From: Lachnospiraceae bacterium
Lineage (GTDB): Bacteria; Bacillota; Clostridia; Lachnospirales; Lachnospiraceae
Direction: 5' to 3'
Assembly: GCA_015056885.1 (NCBI GenBank)
Contig: SVFL01000007.1
Location: 1 to 64,000, forward strand
Length of the DNA stretch: 64,000 nucleotides
Of the stretch, positions 45,132-54,293 are shown piece by piece. Below the pieces are notes generated by a model. The model was not told where the DNA came from, did no database searches, and worked only from the letters and a program-made list of their open reading frames with translations. The translations under genes and the position numbers were made by a program. How positions within the stretch are numbered: the first letter of the stretch is position 1; each line of letters opens with the position of its first letter.

Positions 45132-45167
45132 AAAACAGACCGAAACCTCGCAAGGCACGGCCTGTTA
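45132..45167 (-). terminator. Terminator of rnpB
   Basis: CAGGCCG...CGGTCTG with inner CCT/AGG pairs, then TTTTGC on the reverse strand, about 17 bases past the RNA 3' end. Confidence 0.7.
45140..45157 (-). repeat. 18-base repeat shared with the gap at 52.3 kb
   Basis: TGCCTTGCGAGGTTTCGG on the reverse strand, within the rnpB terminator, is found again on the plus strand at 52278-52295. Confidence 0.7.
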
Positions 45168-45183
45168 TTCTCATTAATTAGGT

Positions 45184-45541
45184 GTAAGCAAGACGATAAG
45201 CCGGGTTATGTCGTTGGACGATCATCTATCTGGCACGGCTGTTGCCAGCCGCATCTAGCGACCCACCTGAAAGCAGGCCGGGCCGACCTGTCGCTTTCTT
45301 TTTGGTCTTGCTTCGGATGGGGTTTACATGGCTCCGCCCGTTACCGGACGGACGGTAGTCTCTTAAGCTACCTTTCCACCCTTACAGGGGAAATGCGTAG
45401 CATTTCTCCTGCGGTATATTTCTGTTGCACTGGCCTTGGAGTCACCTCCACCGGACGTTATCCGGCATCCTGCCCTATGAAGCCCGGACTTTCCTCACCC
45501 GGACGCTTACGCGCCCGACCGCGATCGTCTGTCTTACTTAC
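45184..45541 (-). ncRNA. rnpB: RNase P RNA, bacterial type
   Basis: The catalytic RNA of RNase P, which matures tRNA 5' ends. The conserved core GAGGAAAGTCCGGGCTTC, ACAGAAATATACCGC and AACCCGGCTTATCGTC are all present in order. The ends pair as P1 (GTAAGTAAGAC...GTCTTGCTTAC). GGTAACGGGCGGAG and GGTGGGTCGCTAGAT regions fit the type A pattern. Limits are set from P1 and may be off by a few bases. Confidence 0.95.
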
Positions 45542-45549
45542 ACTCCGCT

Positions 45550-45578
45550 ATTATAGCCTTTTTAGACCCAAAATACAA
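45550..45578 (-). promoter_or_regulatory. Promoter of rnpB
   Basis: TTGTAT, 17 bases, TATAAT on the reverse strand, with the TATAAT 8 bases before the proposed RNA 5' end. Confidence 0.75.
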
Positions 45579-45587
45579 GTGTATATT

Positions 45588-45624
45588 TAAAATGGGTGGT
45601 ACAGCCTACCGCTACACCACCCAT
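45588..45624 (-). terminator. Terminator of the rpoD-trmK-nucleoside kinase run
   Basis: ATGGGTGGT pairs with ACCACCCAT around a 15-base loop, then TTTTAAAT. It lies 7 bases past the kinase stop. Confidence 0.75.
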
Positions 45625-45630
45625 AAATCC

Positions 45631-47286
45631 CTATACTTTAAAACAGCTTCCGCCCACAAACTCTCTGCAGATTGAGTTGTTCGGCAATTTTTCACTGGTT
45701 ACATTCAGGAAATAACTCAAGAACTTAAGCAATCTCTTTGCCTCATAGTATTCCGGTGCATCCTTAGATATCTGGAACAGCAAAGGCTCTGCAAACTGCT
45801 TTAAAACTGCCAGTTCATAAATCATCGCGGAATTGAACATTGCATCCGCATCCTCCTGAAAGGGGAAGATATTCTCCTCTTCACCACGACGTACAGATGG
45901 CCACATCTCAATGGTTCTTCTTGCATCTGCACCTCTGGTTCTGGCATCACGCACCATACGACGCAAAAGTCTTCCGTCTGTGGTAGGAATGCGGTTATGA
46001 CCATCAATATTTACCGTGGTAAGAGCACTGATATAAATCTTGAACTTACTCTCCTTAGGCAATGCGTAGGACATCTTGTCATTCAGACCGTGAATACCCT
46101 CCAGCACCAAAATATCATCGGGCCCCAACTGCTTATAATTACCCTGATACTCTCTCTTACCTATTTTAAAGTTAAAGGTAGGAAGTTCTACGCGTTCACC
46201 TGCAAGAAGTTTACACATATCCTCATTAAACTTCTTGGTATCCAGAGCCTCCAGACACTCAAAATTGTAGTCTCCGTTCTCATCTCTGGGAGTCAGTTCT
46301 CTATCCACAAAATAATCATCCAACGCAATCGGATGAGGAACCTTGCCCAAAGTACGAAGCTGAATGGATAATCTGTGTGAGAAGCTGGTCTTGCCGGAAG
46401 AAGAAGGTCCTGCAATCATGACAAACTTTACACCCTCACGGCTTACGATTTCCTTGGCAATCTCACCGATTTTACGTTCCTGCTCCGCCTCCTGCATCAA
46501 TATGAAATCACTCAGAGAACCTTTGCAAATTTCATCATTCAAATCGCCTACATTCTCAATACCAATCTTACTGCCCCATTGCTCAGAAGCTGTCAAAGTT
46601 GCAAAAAGCTTCTTCTGTTCTTTAAAAGGAGCTACCTCCTTCGGATTCTTCTTTCTGGGCAAAAGAAGCATGAAGCCATGTTCATAACTAATTACATCAA
46701 AATACTTCACATAACTTGCATTTGGCATCATATAACCATAATAATAATCATAATAGCCATCAATTTCATAGATATTCACCTGGGAATTCATACGATAATG
46801 GAACAGCTTTTCCTTGTCCTTCATCTCCTGTCTCTTGAACAAATCCATCGCTTCATCCAAAGGACAAGTACGCTTCATGAAAGGCGTTCCCGCAGCAACC
46901 AGCTCCTGCATACGGGTTTTAATTTTCTCTGCATTCTCTGCAGTAGGCTCAATCCGGTCTCCGGGATTTACAAAAGAGCCGTTTCCAACTGCGAATTCCA
47001 ATCTACAATTTCGGGCACATTCTGCACCAAACACATCAAATACTGCCTTAAAAAACAACATCGTAGCTGTACGTACATAAGTCTTATAACCCACATCATC
47101 CCTGGGTGTAAAAAATGTCACTGTACAGTCGCGGTTAATCTTCTTAAAAAGCTCGCGAATTCTTCCGTTGGCTGCCGCAGCCACAATCATATCATCATAC
47201 TGTGTCTGATACTCCTGTGCCACAGTCTCATAGCTGGTTCCTCTCGGATATTGCTTTTGTTCCCCATTAATTGTCACTGTAACCAT
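45631..47286 (-). CDS. Nucleoside kinase with TGS and uridine-kinase-like domains
   Basis: Of 551 residues, 1-60 are a TGS domain (VTVTINGEQKQYPRGTSYE), 65-270 a threonyl-tRNA-synthetase-like second domain, and 285-500 a uridine kinase/phosphoribulokinase P-loop module (MIAGPSSSGKTSFSHRL, LDDYFVDRELTP, LVLEGIHGLND). Such proteins are common in Clostridia and Thermotoga and are annotated as nucleoside kinases; the physiological substrate is uncertain. It starts 2 bases after trmK and precedes rnpB. Confidence 0.9.
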   Translation of the reverse strand: MVTVTINGEQKQYPRGTSYETVAQEYQTQYDDMIVAAAANGRIRELFKKINRDCTVTFFTPRDDVGYKTYVRTATMLFFKAVFDVFGAECARNCRLEFAVGNGSFVNPGDRIEPTAENAEKIKTRMQELVAAGTPFMKRTCPLDEAMDLFKRQEMKDKEKLFHYRMNSQVNIYEIDGYYDYYYGYMMPNASYVKYFDVISYEHGFMLLLPRKKNPKEVAPFKEQKKLFATLTASEQWGSKIGIENVGDLNDEICKGSLSDFILMQEAEQERKIGEIAKEIVSREGVKFVMIAGPSSSGKTSFSHRLSIQLRTLGKVPHPIALDDYFVDRELTPRDENGDYNFECLEALDTKKFNEDMCKLLAGERVELPTFNFKIGKREYQGNYKQLGPDDILVLEGIHGLNDKMSYALPKESKFKIYISALTTVNIDGHNRIPTTDGRLLRRMVRDARTRGADARRTIEMWPSVRRGEEENIFPFQEDADAMFNSAMIYELAVLKQFAEPLLFQISKDAPEYYEAKRLLKFLSYFLNVTSEKLPNNSICREFVGGSCFKV

Positions 47287-47288
47287 GT

Positions 47289-48059
47289 TTATACCTCCTC
47301 GTTAAACATTGCAAGTGCCGTTTGTAAGTCCCCTATTTCTTTTGTATTCTCTTCCAGACTCTGTTCCAGTCTCACATTGCTTCCTGCTTCGCCCCTGTGA
47401 GCTAAAAGCTGCTCTCGTACCGCCAGGCTCCCCGAAAGTCCCCTCTCCAGATATTCCTTGAGCACAGGATGCCGCTTTGCAAGAAGCTGTTCTCCATATT
47501 TGTCACAAAGTCTTTGATATGCTTCATCCAATACTTCTTTTTTTTCATTTCCGGGTGTCACCCGGAACAAAAAATAGTATTTACCATCCTCACATAATAT
47601 GTTCTCTTCTGCTATGAAAAAACCCTGTTCCCGCAGAAAAACACGAAACTGTTCAAGCTCTGACTGAGGCTGCAATATCAATTCTTTAAAAGTTGCCGTC
47701 ACCTCTTCATGCTCTGTGAGAATCCTCTGCATCAAAGGACCTCCCATTCCTGCACAAATTAAAGTATCGGCCTCTCCGGGTCTGTATTTCGAGAGGCCAT
47801 CCGACAATCTGGTCTCTATGTAGGCCTCCAGTTCATGCTCTGCCACATGAGCCTTGGCTGCCGACAAAGGCCCCGGTCTTACATCTCCTGCAATCACACC
47901 GTGTGCAATGCCCTGCTGCACCAGATAAATGGACAAAAAACCATGATCACATCCCACATCTGCCACTCGATTGCCGGGAGTCACCATATCTGCAAGTGCC
48001 TGCAATCTCATGGAAAGCTGTACCGGTTTGGTTTTTCTCTTTTCACCTACACTACTCAT
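47289..48059 (-). CDS. trmK: tRNA (adenine(22)-N1)-methyltransferase
   Basis: TrmK methylates A22 of tRNAs with S-adenosylmethionine. The 256-residue protein has the SAM site VADVGCDHGFLSIYL, GDVRPGPLSAA, the motif ICAGMGGPLM and the LILQPQSE catalytic segment. The C-terminal coiled-coil region is typical. Its start overlaps the rpoD stop by one base (TAATG-type), so the two are translationally coupled; the rpoD-trmK order is conserved in Firmicutes. Confidence 0.94.
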   Translation of the reverse strand: MSSVGEKRKTKPVQLSMRLQALADMVTPGNRVADVGCDHGFLSIYLVQQGIAHGVIAGDVRPGPLSAAKAHVAEHELEAYIETRLSDGLSKYRPGEADTLICAGMGGPLMQRILTEHEEVTATFKELILQPQSELEQFRVFLREQGFFIAEENILCEDGKYYFLFRVTPGNEKKEVLDEAYQRLCDKYGEQLLAKRHPVLKEYLERGLSGSLAVREQLLAHRGEAGSNVRLEQSLEENTKEIGDLQTALAMFNEEV

Positions 48060-49168
48060 TAATCCAAATAATCCTTAAGCTTACGGCTACGGCTGGGATG
48101 ACGAAGCTTTCTGAGCGCTTTCGCCTCAATCTGACGAATACGCTCACGGGTAACGTTAAACTCCTTACCAACCTCTTCCAAGGTACGGGCACGTCCATCA
48201 TCCAGACCGAATCTCAAACGCAAAACCTTCTGTTCTCTCTCTGTAAGGGTACCCAAAACCTCTACAAGCTGCTCCTTTAACAAAGTAAATGCAGCTGCAT
48301 CTGCTGGTACAGGAACATTATCATCCTGAATGAAATCACCAAGATGGCTGTCCTCCTCCTCACCGATAGGAGTCTCCAGGGATACCGGCTCCTGGCTGAT
48401 TTTCAAAATCTCACGAACACGCTCTACAGGCATATTCATCTCTGCTGCAATTTCCTCAGGAGACGGTTCTCTGCCCAACTCCTGAAGCAGCTGACGACTC
48501 ACACGAATGAGCTTATTAATAGTTTCAACCATATGCACAGGGATACGAATGGTTCTTGCCTGATCTGCAATCGCACGTGTAATTGCCTGACGAATCCACC
48601 ATGTAGCATAGGTAGAGAATTTGTATCCCTTTCTGTAATCAAACTTTTCAACCGCTTTAATCAGACCTAAGTTACCCTCCTGAATCAAGTCAAGGAAAAG
48701 CATACCGCGGCCCACATAACGTTTTGCAATACTGACAACCAAACGCAAGTTAGCTTCAGCCAGACGCTTCTTTGCCTCCTGATCGCCAAGCTCCATACGT
48801 TTTGCCAGTTCAATTTCTTCCTCTGCTGACAAAAGAGAAACCTTACCAATTTCCTTCAAATACATACGCACAGGGTCTTCAATACTGATACCATCGGGAA
48901 CAGACAAGTCGATGTTCTCCACATCCACCTCATCTTCCTCAGTAAGAATAATCTCTTCATCGATATCATCATCCTCTGTAATACGCAGTACATCTACATT
49001 ACACTGCTCCAGAGCTTCTAAGATTTTCTCAAACTGATCCTCTTCCAACTGCATATCTGCAAAAAAGTCGCTGATTTCCTGATATTCCAGCACATTCTTT
49101 TTCTTCTTTGCCATCGCAAGGAGATCTTTTACTTTTTCCTCAAATTTTGCCTGCATGTTCTCGTCCAT
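48059..49168 (-). CDS. rpoD: Primary RNA polymerase sigma factor (RpoD/SigA)
   Basis: The 369-residue vegetative sigma factor. Region 1.1-like helical N-terminus (to about 90), region 1.2 [16 protein letters not shown], region 2 with [19 protein letters not shown] and [17 protein letters not shown], region 3 and region 4.2 [20 protein letters not shown]. It lies in the classic dnaG-rpoD macromolecular synthesis order, 72 bases behind dnaG. Confidence 0.98.
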   Translation of the reverse strand: MDENMQAKFEEKVKDLLAMAKKKKNVLEYQEISDFFADMQLEEDQFEKILEALEQCNVDVLRITEDDDIDEEIILTEEDEVDVENIDLSVPDGISIEDPVRMYLKEIGKVSLLSAEEEIELAKRMELGDQEAKKRLAEANLRLVVSIAKRYVGRGMLFLDLIQEGNLGLIKAVEKFDYRKGYKFSTYATWWIRQAITRAIADQARTIRIPVHMVETINKLIRVSRQLLQELGREPSPEEIAAEMNMPVERVREILKISQEPVSLETPIGEEEDSHLGDFIQDDNVPVPADAAAFTLLKEQLVEVLGTLTEREQKVLRLRFGLDDGRARTLEEVGKEFNVTRERIRQIEAKALRKLRHPSRSRKLKDYLD

Positions 49169-49240
49169 TTTGTAGTTCCGTCCTTCCTGGGAATTCTATT
49201 CCTTTTGTATATTTTTCAGCATATTTTTCTTATTTTTACC

Positions 49241-51013
49241 CTAATCAAGGGAAATATGCGTTTTCGCAAGAGTTTCCAATGCTTTCTTGCCCTCTACCGC
49301 TTTGGTCAGAGCTGTTACATCCATGCCCAACCTTGCTGTATAGTATTCATAACTGTTGCGTTTCACAGCCAGCAGAATATCATGAAACGCTTTTTCGCGT
49401 TCCTGTTTGGTCTCCAGCTTCGGCAAGGTCGTGTTGAACAACTCTGCCGCCATGCGTTGCTCCTCTTCCTCCTCAAAGGTGCTGATAATACTTGCGGGCT
49501 GAAAATCAGGTTGTTCCAAACCAACCAACAGCTTGTCCGCAACCTGTTTATATAACTCCTCCGTAAAATCCTCCGGCGAGATATATTTTTTAATTTTACC
49601 GTAAAGACCGGGCTCGTCCACCAGCCAAGTAAGCAGAAGTCTCTGCGACTTTTTGGCATTTTCCTCCGGTGACGTTTTCTTCGATATTCCGGATTTGGGC
49701 CGCTCTATAGGCTTGGCTGAACCGGCTGTTGTGGCATACCCGAGCACCAGCTTTCGCAAATTCTCGATTCCGATAAAATACTTCTCGGCTATGGCCTGCA
49801 AATAATTGTCCCGCTCGGCATCCTCCGAAAATTCGCAAAGCTTCTTGGCTATTTCTCTATGAAATCGTGTCTTCTGTTCCGGGTCATTCATATCATATTG
49901 CTCTGAAAGAATCCTTATTTCAAAAAAGAAACTGTTTTCTGCCTGATTAATACGCTCCTGAAAGGCCTCCTTGCCCAGATTTTTGATAAACTCATCCGGG
50001 TCCTTGTAAGGCTTCATATTAATAATCTTACCTGTAAGTCCTGCCTCCCGCAAAATACCAATGCCGCGAAGAGCCGCCTTCACACCTGCTCCGTCACTGT
50101 CATAGGCCAAAAGCACATTATCCGTATACCTTCTCAGCAAATTGGCCTGTTCTGATGTAAACGCCGTTCCTAAAGAAGCCACCGCCTGTGTAAATCCTGC
50201 CTGGTGCATGGCAATGACATCCATGTAACCCTCACAGATAATAATGTTGCCGCTTCTGGCAGTTCTTGCAAAGTTTAATCCGTAAAGATTGCGCCTTTTA
50301 TCAAAAACCGGTGTCTCCGGGGAATTCAGATACTTCGGTTCCCCATCCCCCATAACACGCCCGCCAAAGCCAATTACACGGTGATTAATATCCTGTATGG
50401 GAAACATAACTCGGTTCCAAAACTGACTCATCAGTCCATGTCGTTCCGAATAATTGGCAAGTCCGGCTTCCTTTATCAGGTCATCCTCAAAGCCCTTGCC
50501 CTTTAAATACTGCACAAGCGCAGCACCGCTCTTACCAGCATATCCCAAACCGAATTTGTGCATAGTTTCCTGGGACAATTCACGCTTCTCCAGATATTTT
50601 AACCCTATTTCTCCCTGAGGGTTACGCAGCTGATAATAAAAGAACTTGGCCGCCTCTTTATTGACTTCCAAAAGTCGGGCACGTCTGCCTGCGCGCTTTT
50701 TCTCTTCAGCAGAATACTCCACCTCCGGAAGGTTTACACCGGCACGCTCAGCCAAGGACTTTACCGCCTCCGGAAATGTAAAATTCTCATACTGCATCAC
50801 AAAGGTGTATACGTTGCCGCTGACGCCACAGCCAAAGCAGTGATACATCTGCTTACTCTCCGATACGGCAAAGGAAGGCGTTTTCTCATTGTGAAAGGGA
50901 CAGCATCCCCAATGATTTCCTCCCTTTTTCTGCAGTCTGACATACCCCGAAACCACTCCCACTATATCATTTTTAACACGAATTTCTTCTACCAGTTCAT
51001 CAGGGTAGTACAT
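49241..51013 (-). CDS. dnaG: DNA primase
   Basis: DnaG makes RNA primers at the replication fork. The 590-residue protein has the CHC2 zinc finger (CPFHNEKTPSF...YHCFGCG) at about 40-65, the catalytic core domain, the Toprim domain (IICEGYMDVIAMHQ, LLAYDSDGAG, KDPDEFI) and a C-terminal helicase-binding domain after 440. All metal-binding acids are seen. Confidence 0.97.
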   Translation of the reverse strand: MYYPDELVEEIRVKNDIVGVVSGYVRLQKKGGNHWGCCPFHNEKTPSFAVSESKQMYHCFGCGVSGNVYTFVMQYENFTFPEAVKSLAERAGVNLPEVEYSAEEKKRAGRRARLLEVNKEAAKFFYYQLRNPQGEIGLKYLEKRELSQETMHKFGLGYAGKSGAALVQYLKGKGFEDDLIKEAGLANYSERHGLMSQFWNRVMFPIQDINHRVIGFGGRVMGDGEPKYLNSPETPVFDKRRNLYGLNFARTARSGNIIICEGYMDVIAMHQAGFTQAVASLGTAFTSEQANLLRRYTDNVLLAYDSDGAGVKAALRGIGILREAGLTGKIINMKPYKDPDEFIKNLGKEAFQERINQAENSFFFEIRILSEQYDMNDPEQKTRFHREIAKKLCEFSEDAERDNYLQAIAEKYFIGIENLRKLVLGYATTAGSAKPIERPKSGISKKTSPEENAKKSQRLLLTWLVDEPGLYGKIKKYISPEDFTEELYKQVADKLLVGLEQPDFQPASIISTFEEEEEQRMAAELFNTTLPKLETKQEREKAFHDILLAVKRNSYEYYTARLGMDVTALTKAVEGKKALETLAKTHISLD

Positions 51014-51059
51014 AACCGCTCCTTCTTATGTTTTCATTTTAAAAAATCTATTTTGCCAT

Positions 51060-52064
51060 TTATATCTGCCATGACTTTGGCACGAAAATCTCATTATAAA
51101 CTGCAATAGCAAATCGGTCCGACATAGCTCCCACATAATCGCATACCACCCGTTCTCTGGGCTCTCCTTCCGACAGAAGTTTCAAAAACTCCTCCGGTAG
51201 GTCATTCACATGCTTCATGTAGTAACTGTATAAAGTCTCCATCAACACCTCTGCCTTGTTCTCTTCCGCTTTGGCAAGAGGATTGGTATAAACATGTTCA
51301 AACATAAACTGTCTGATATCCTTCATGGCTTTTGCCACCGGCTCAGACATAATAATATCATTCTTATCCATGCTATTCGTTACAATATCATGGATAAAAC
51401 AATCCAGACGCTCTCCTGCAGAAGAACCGATTACCGCACGAATATCTGCCGGAATATCCATCTCCGTAAGAATTCCTGCCCTCACAGCATCATCCATATC
51501 GTGATGTATGTAGGCGATTTTATCAGACAAACGCACAATCTTGCCCTCTAAGGTATGGGGTCTGCCACTGGTCTGGTGATTCAAGATACCATCCCGCACC
51601 TCGTAGGTCAGATTCAGTCCCTGCCCATCCTTCTCCAGACGGTCAACTGTTCTCACGCTCTGCTCACTGTGCTCAAATCCTAACGGACACACACGATTTA
51701 ATGCCCGCTCTCCGGCATGACCGAAAGGAGTGTGCCCCAAATCATGTCCAAGCGCAATCGCCTCCACCAGTTCCTCGTTCAAATTCAGTGCCTTAGCTAT
51801 GGTTCGGGCATTCTGCGACACTTCCAAAGTATGTGTCAGACGGGTTCTGTAATGATCTCCCTCCGGTGTCAGAAATACCTGGGTCTTATCCTTCAGTCTT
51901 CTAAACGCCTTACAGTGAATAATACGATCTCTGTCACGCTGAAAAACCGGACGAATATCGCACTCCTCCTCTGCCCTCTGGCGTCCCTTAGAATTCCTGC
52001 TCTTAGCCGCATACGGACTCAAATGTTCCTCTTCCCACTGCTCCATCGTTTCTCTGATTGTCAT
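51060..52064 (-). CDS. dgt: Deoxyguanosinetriphosphate triphosphohydrolase-like protein
   Basis: A 334-residue HD-superfamily enzyme that probably removes triphosphate from dNTPs. CKAFRRLKDKTQVF near 50, THTLEVSQNARTIAKAL near 77, ALGHDLGHTPFGHAGE near 102 and the LSDKIAYIHHDMDDA motif near 180 are those of the Dgt-like group. It precedes dnaG by 46 bases on the same strand, the usual order in Clostridia. Substrate range (dGTP or all dNTPs) is not visible. Confidence 0.92.
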   Translation of the reverse strand: MTIRETMEQWEEEHLSPYAAKSRNSKGRQRAEEECDIRPVFQRDRDRIIHCKAFRRLKDKTQVFLTPEGDHYRTRLTHTLEVSQNARTIAKALNLNEELVEAIALGHDLGHTPFGHAGERALNRVCPLGFEHSEQSVRTVDRLEKDGQGLNLTYEVRDGILNHQTSGRPHTLEGKIVRLSDKIAYIHHDMDDAVRAGILTEMDIPADIRAVIGSSAGERLDCFIHDIVTNSMDKNDIIMSEPVAKAMKDIRQFMFEHVYTNPLAKAEENKAEVLMETLYSYYMKHVNDLPEEFLKLLSEGEPRERVVCDYVGAMSDRFAIAVYNEIFVPKSWQI

Positions 52065-52184
52065 ATGTTTGCTCTCCTTTGCATTACGCAGGTGTCAAAC
52101 CTCTCCAAACCGTCCTACCTTAAATATTCTGCACAAAAGTTTAAATTCCTTTTAAAAACTTTCGCGAGCTTTGAGCCATGCTGC

Positions 52185-52243
52185 CCGGCGTCTAAAAATG
52201 CTCGTCGGGTGCTTGCACACGTAAGAGCATTTTTAGACGCCGG
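52185..52243. repeat. Perfect 19-bp inverted repeat with 21-base loop
   Basis: CCGGCGTCTAAAAATGCTC and its exact complement. It lacks a neighbouring gene end on the plus strand and is far from the dgt start, so it looks like a dispersed palindromic element rather than a terminator. Confidence 0.85.
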
Positions 52244-52277
52244 ACAATACGGCGAATGCCGCGAAACCGAGCAAGCT

Positions 52278-52295
52278 TGCCTTGCGAGGTTTCGG
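52278..52295 (+). repeat. 18-base repeat shared with the rnpB terminator
   Basis: TGCCTTGCGAGGTTTCGG, identical to the reverse strand at 45140-45157. Here it forms the right arm of a CGAAACC/GGTTTCG stem. Confidence 0.75.
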
Positions 52296-52375
52296 CATGG
52301 CTCTGGCTGCCGGGGCGGCATGGCTCTGGCTGCCGGTGGCATGGCGAAGCACGCTGACTCGGCATGGCTTTAGCG
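52295..52375 (+). repeat. Tandem GGCATGGC-headed repeats
   Basis: Units start at 52295, 52317, 52338 and 52361. The first two are nearly identical (GGCATGGCTCTGGCTGCCGG), the last two diverge after the head. There are no spacers of constant length with unique sequence, so it is not a CRISPR array. Confidence 0.75.
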
Positions 52376-52637
52376 ACCGCCCACAAAATACATCACTTTG
52401 CTTACTTTCATTTTCGGATAAAATTGCCAAAATCACCTATTTTATCCTACATTCATATCCCATTCTCTATATAATTAGCACTTTTCTTAGATAAGATTTG
52501 TGTTTTTTCACCCTCTTATCCTATTTCTCTTTCTTTTTATCATAATTTCATTTGTCATTTATCGTTTTTATGTGATTTAGTCAGATAAAAATTCTGGATA
52601 TTTAGTTTTTATCCTATTTCCATCAAACACACCTCAT

Positions 52638-52724
52638 TTACTCACTAAATTCACTTATCACCTGAATCATCCCAACAATATGCCGATTAAAATTCTCTAA
52701 TTCCTCCGCCGGAATCCACAACAT
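52638..52724 (-). CDS. Possible 28-residue ORF after the helical-repeat gene
   Basis: It reads MLWIPAEELENFNRHIVGMI followed by QVISEFSE and starts 3 bases past the stop of the 512-residue gene, with GGAG inside that gene's last codons. It looks like the C-terminal tail of a longer protein, so it may be a remnant of a deleted gene instead of a functional peptide. Confidence 0.3.
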   Translation of the reverse strand: MLWIPAEELENFNRHIVGMIQVISEFSE

Positions 52725-52727
52725 TCG

Positions 52728-54266
52728 TTACTCCGTCACCACAAATTTCATATCAAACTCTATCGCCTTCTTCAAGCAATCCGGTATGCCATACTTTACA
52801 TCATACATAATCTCTCGAATAAATGCCGCGTCTGCCTTCGTAATCCTTCCATACATACTTCGCTTGTAAACACCTCGCCAAATCACCTGCCGAAGATTCT
52901 CATCCTCATAATTGTACAATTGTAAAATATAAGGCAAACGATCCCACGACCGCTCCCTGAGCAACTGATATACCAATTTTTCCTTCAGCAACTCACTCTC
53001 CGTTTGCATAAACAACTCAAATACTTGCTTGGCCCCAAACATTATCTCATTTGCTACAATCTCACGATATGCCGCCCGCATTACAGTCGGCCTTTCATCC
53101 TGCAAATATTGCCAATAAACATCTCCTGCCTTACATTTTAAAAGCAAACTCAAAGAACGAAGGGTGTTCTTTACAACTCCCTCCGACTCGTCCCTCAGAT
53201 ATTTATTGATATGTGTTGCATCCTCTGCACTACCATTCTCTCCAATACCCAGAATGCAAATTTTCTTATATGGTGTCTCCAGACGTTCCGCATAATAAGC
53301 TACAACATCTATATCTGTATGCTTTCGCAAAATATAGCTCGCCAGCCCACGCACACCTACGGCCTGTGCCAAAAGCAGTTCTTCCACGCCCGGCCAATAA
53401 TCGCCCAACAAACTATACTTCTGCTCAAAAGCTTTTTTCTGAACCACCTTGCTTTTATGTTGCAAATAACTGTCTATTTCCTCCATGGAACACTCATAAT
53501 ACCTAAGAAGCATCGTTATGAGCATAAACTGACATTGTCCGCACCTTTCCCGGTTCAAAGCCCTGTTCACCTCAGCCTTGTTCCAGATTTTATGTTCCAA
53601 CATCAAACGATACAGATATTTTCTGGCTTTAATGTCATATCTTCCAAGATTCTCAATATCTACTTTATCCAACTGTCTTGCAATACCCTCAGCAATACGA
53701 CATTCCAATTCATACAGCCATCCTCGGTCTCCTCGCATTCCCTGCATCACCTTGGCAAGATAGGGCAGACACTCCACCAACTCCTCGGCACCCAATTCCG
53801 AAACCTGTTTACTTACCGCAATGGCAACCTCTCTGACCTCTTTCACCCAGTCATTTAACCGCAAAATCACAAAACGCATCGACGCATTCTCGCCCGCAAG
53901 CTCCCGGACACATTTCTCCCGAAAATACCCATTAGGATGAAAAGTACCTAACCGCAGCACCCACAAATAATCTTCCCTGCATTCAATGCATTTTTTCCAA
54001 AGTCCAAAATCAACCTTTTGCCAATTAATATTCCACTCCATGGAACTGTATTGGCGAAAGTTCTCATCCAGCTTTATTATCCGGGCAGAATCCACCCCCT
54101 GCATATACTGTGCGATTTCAGAAGCGGCATATTTTATCAGATGCTTGTCTCTGGATACAAGAATCTGATAAAGAACCGAAAGAAATTGTTTCTTCCCATG
54201 CCTTACCTCCGATGCTACCTCCTTCGCTCTATCCATATCATCCTTGGTAACCTTATGCCAAAACAT
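52728..54266 (-). CDS. All-helical repeat protein, HEAT-like, function unknown
   Basis: I do not recognise a named family. The 512-residue protein is built almost entirely of paired amphipathic helices, for example GYFREKCVRELAGENASMRF, DWVKEVREVAIAVSKQVSEL and DESEGVVKNTLRSLSLLLK, spaced about 30-40 residues, as in HEAT solenoids. It has no signal peptide, membrane helix or catalytic motif. Such proteins act as scaffolds. It lies downstream of the second EAL gene by 27 bases and may be co-transcribed with it. Confidence 0.72.
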   Translation of the reverse strand: MFWHKVTKDDMDRAKEVASEVRHGKKQFLSVLYQILVSRDKHLIKYAASEIAQYMQGVDSARIIKLDENFRQYSSMEWNINWQKVDFGLWKKCIECREDYLWVLRLGTFHPNGYFREKCVRELAGENASMRFVILRLNDWVKEVREVAIAVSKQVSELGAEELVECLPYLAKVMQGMRGDRGWLYELECRIAEGIARQLDKVDIENLGRYDIKARKYLYRLMLEHKIWNKAEVNRALNRERCGQCQFMLITMLLRYYECSMEEIDSYLQHKSKVVQKKAFEQKYSLLGDYWPGVEELLLAQAVGVRGLASYILRKHTDIDVVAYYAERLETPYKKICILGIGENGSAEDATHINKYLRDESEGVVKNTLRSLSLLLKCKAGDVYWQYLQDERPTVMRAAYREIVANEIMFGAKQVFELFMQTESELLKEKLVYQLLRERSWDRLPYILQLYNYEDENLRQVIWRGVYKRSMYGRITKADAAFIREIMYDVKYGIPDCLKKAIEFDMKFVVTE

Positions 54267-54293
54267 CTGCTCTCCCTAATACTACAACATAAT

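Larger units (their letters stand above)
52065..52637. other. Gene-free, repeat-rich gap
   Basis: No convincing gene is seen in these 573 bases. The left half (52185-52385) is GC-rich with a 19-bp inverted repeat, nested hairpins and four GGCATGGC units spaced 21-23 bases. The right half is AT-rich with scattered TTTTATCCTA/GGATAAAA copies and could hold promoters for dgt. The track's short ORFs here follow the repeats and have no ribosome sites. Confidence 0.75.

Noticed and set aside
52295-52375. CRISPR array
   Set aside because: Units are 21-23 bases, contiguous and without unique spacers, and no cas genes are present.
52115-52436. Several 60-75-residue ORFs in the repeat gap
   Set aside because: They follow repeat units, occur in several frames of both strands and have no ribosome sites.
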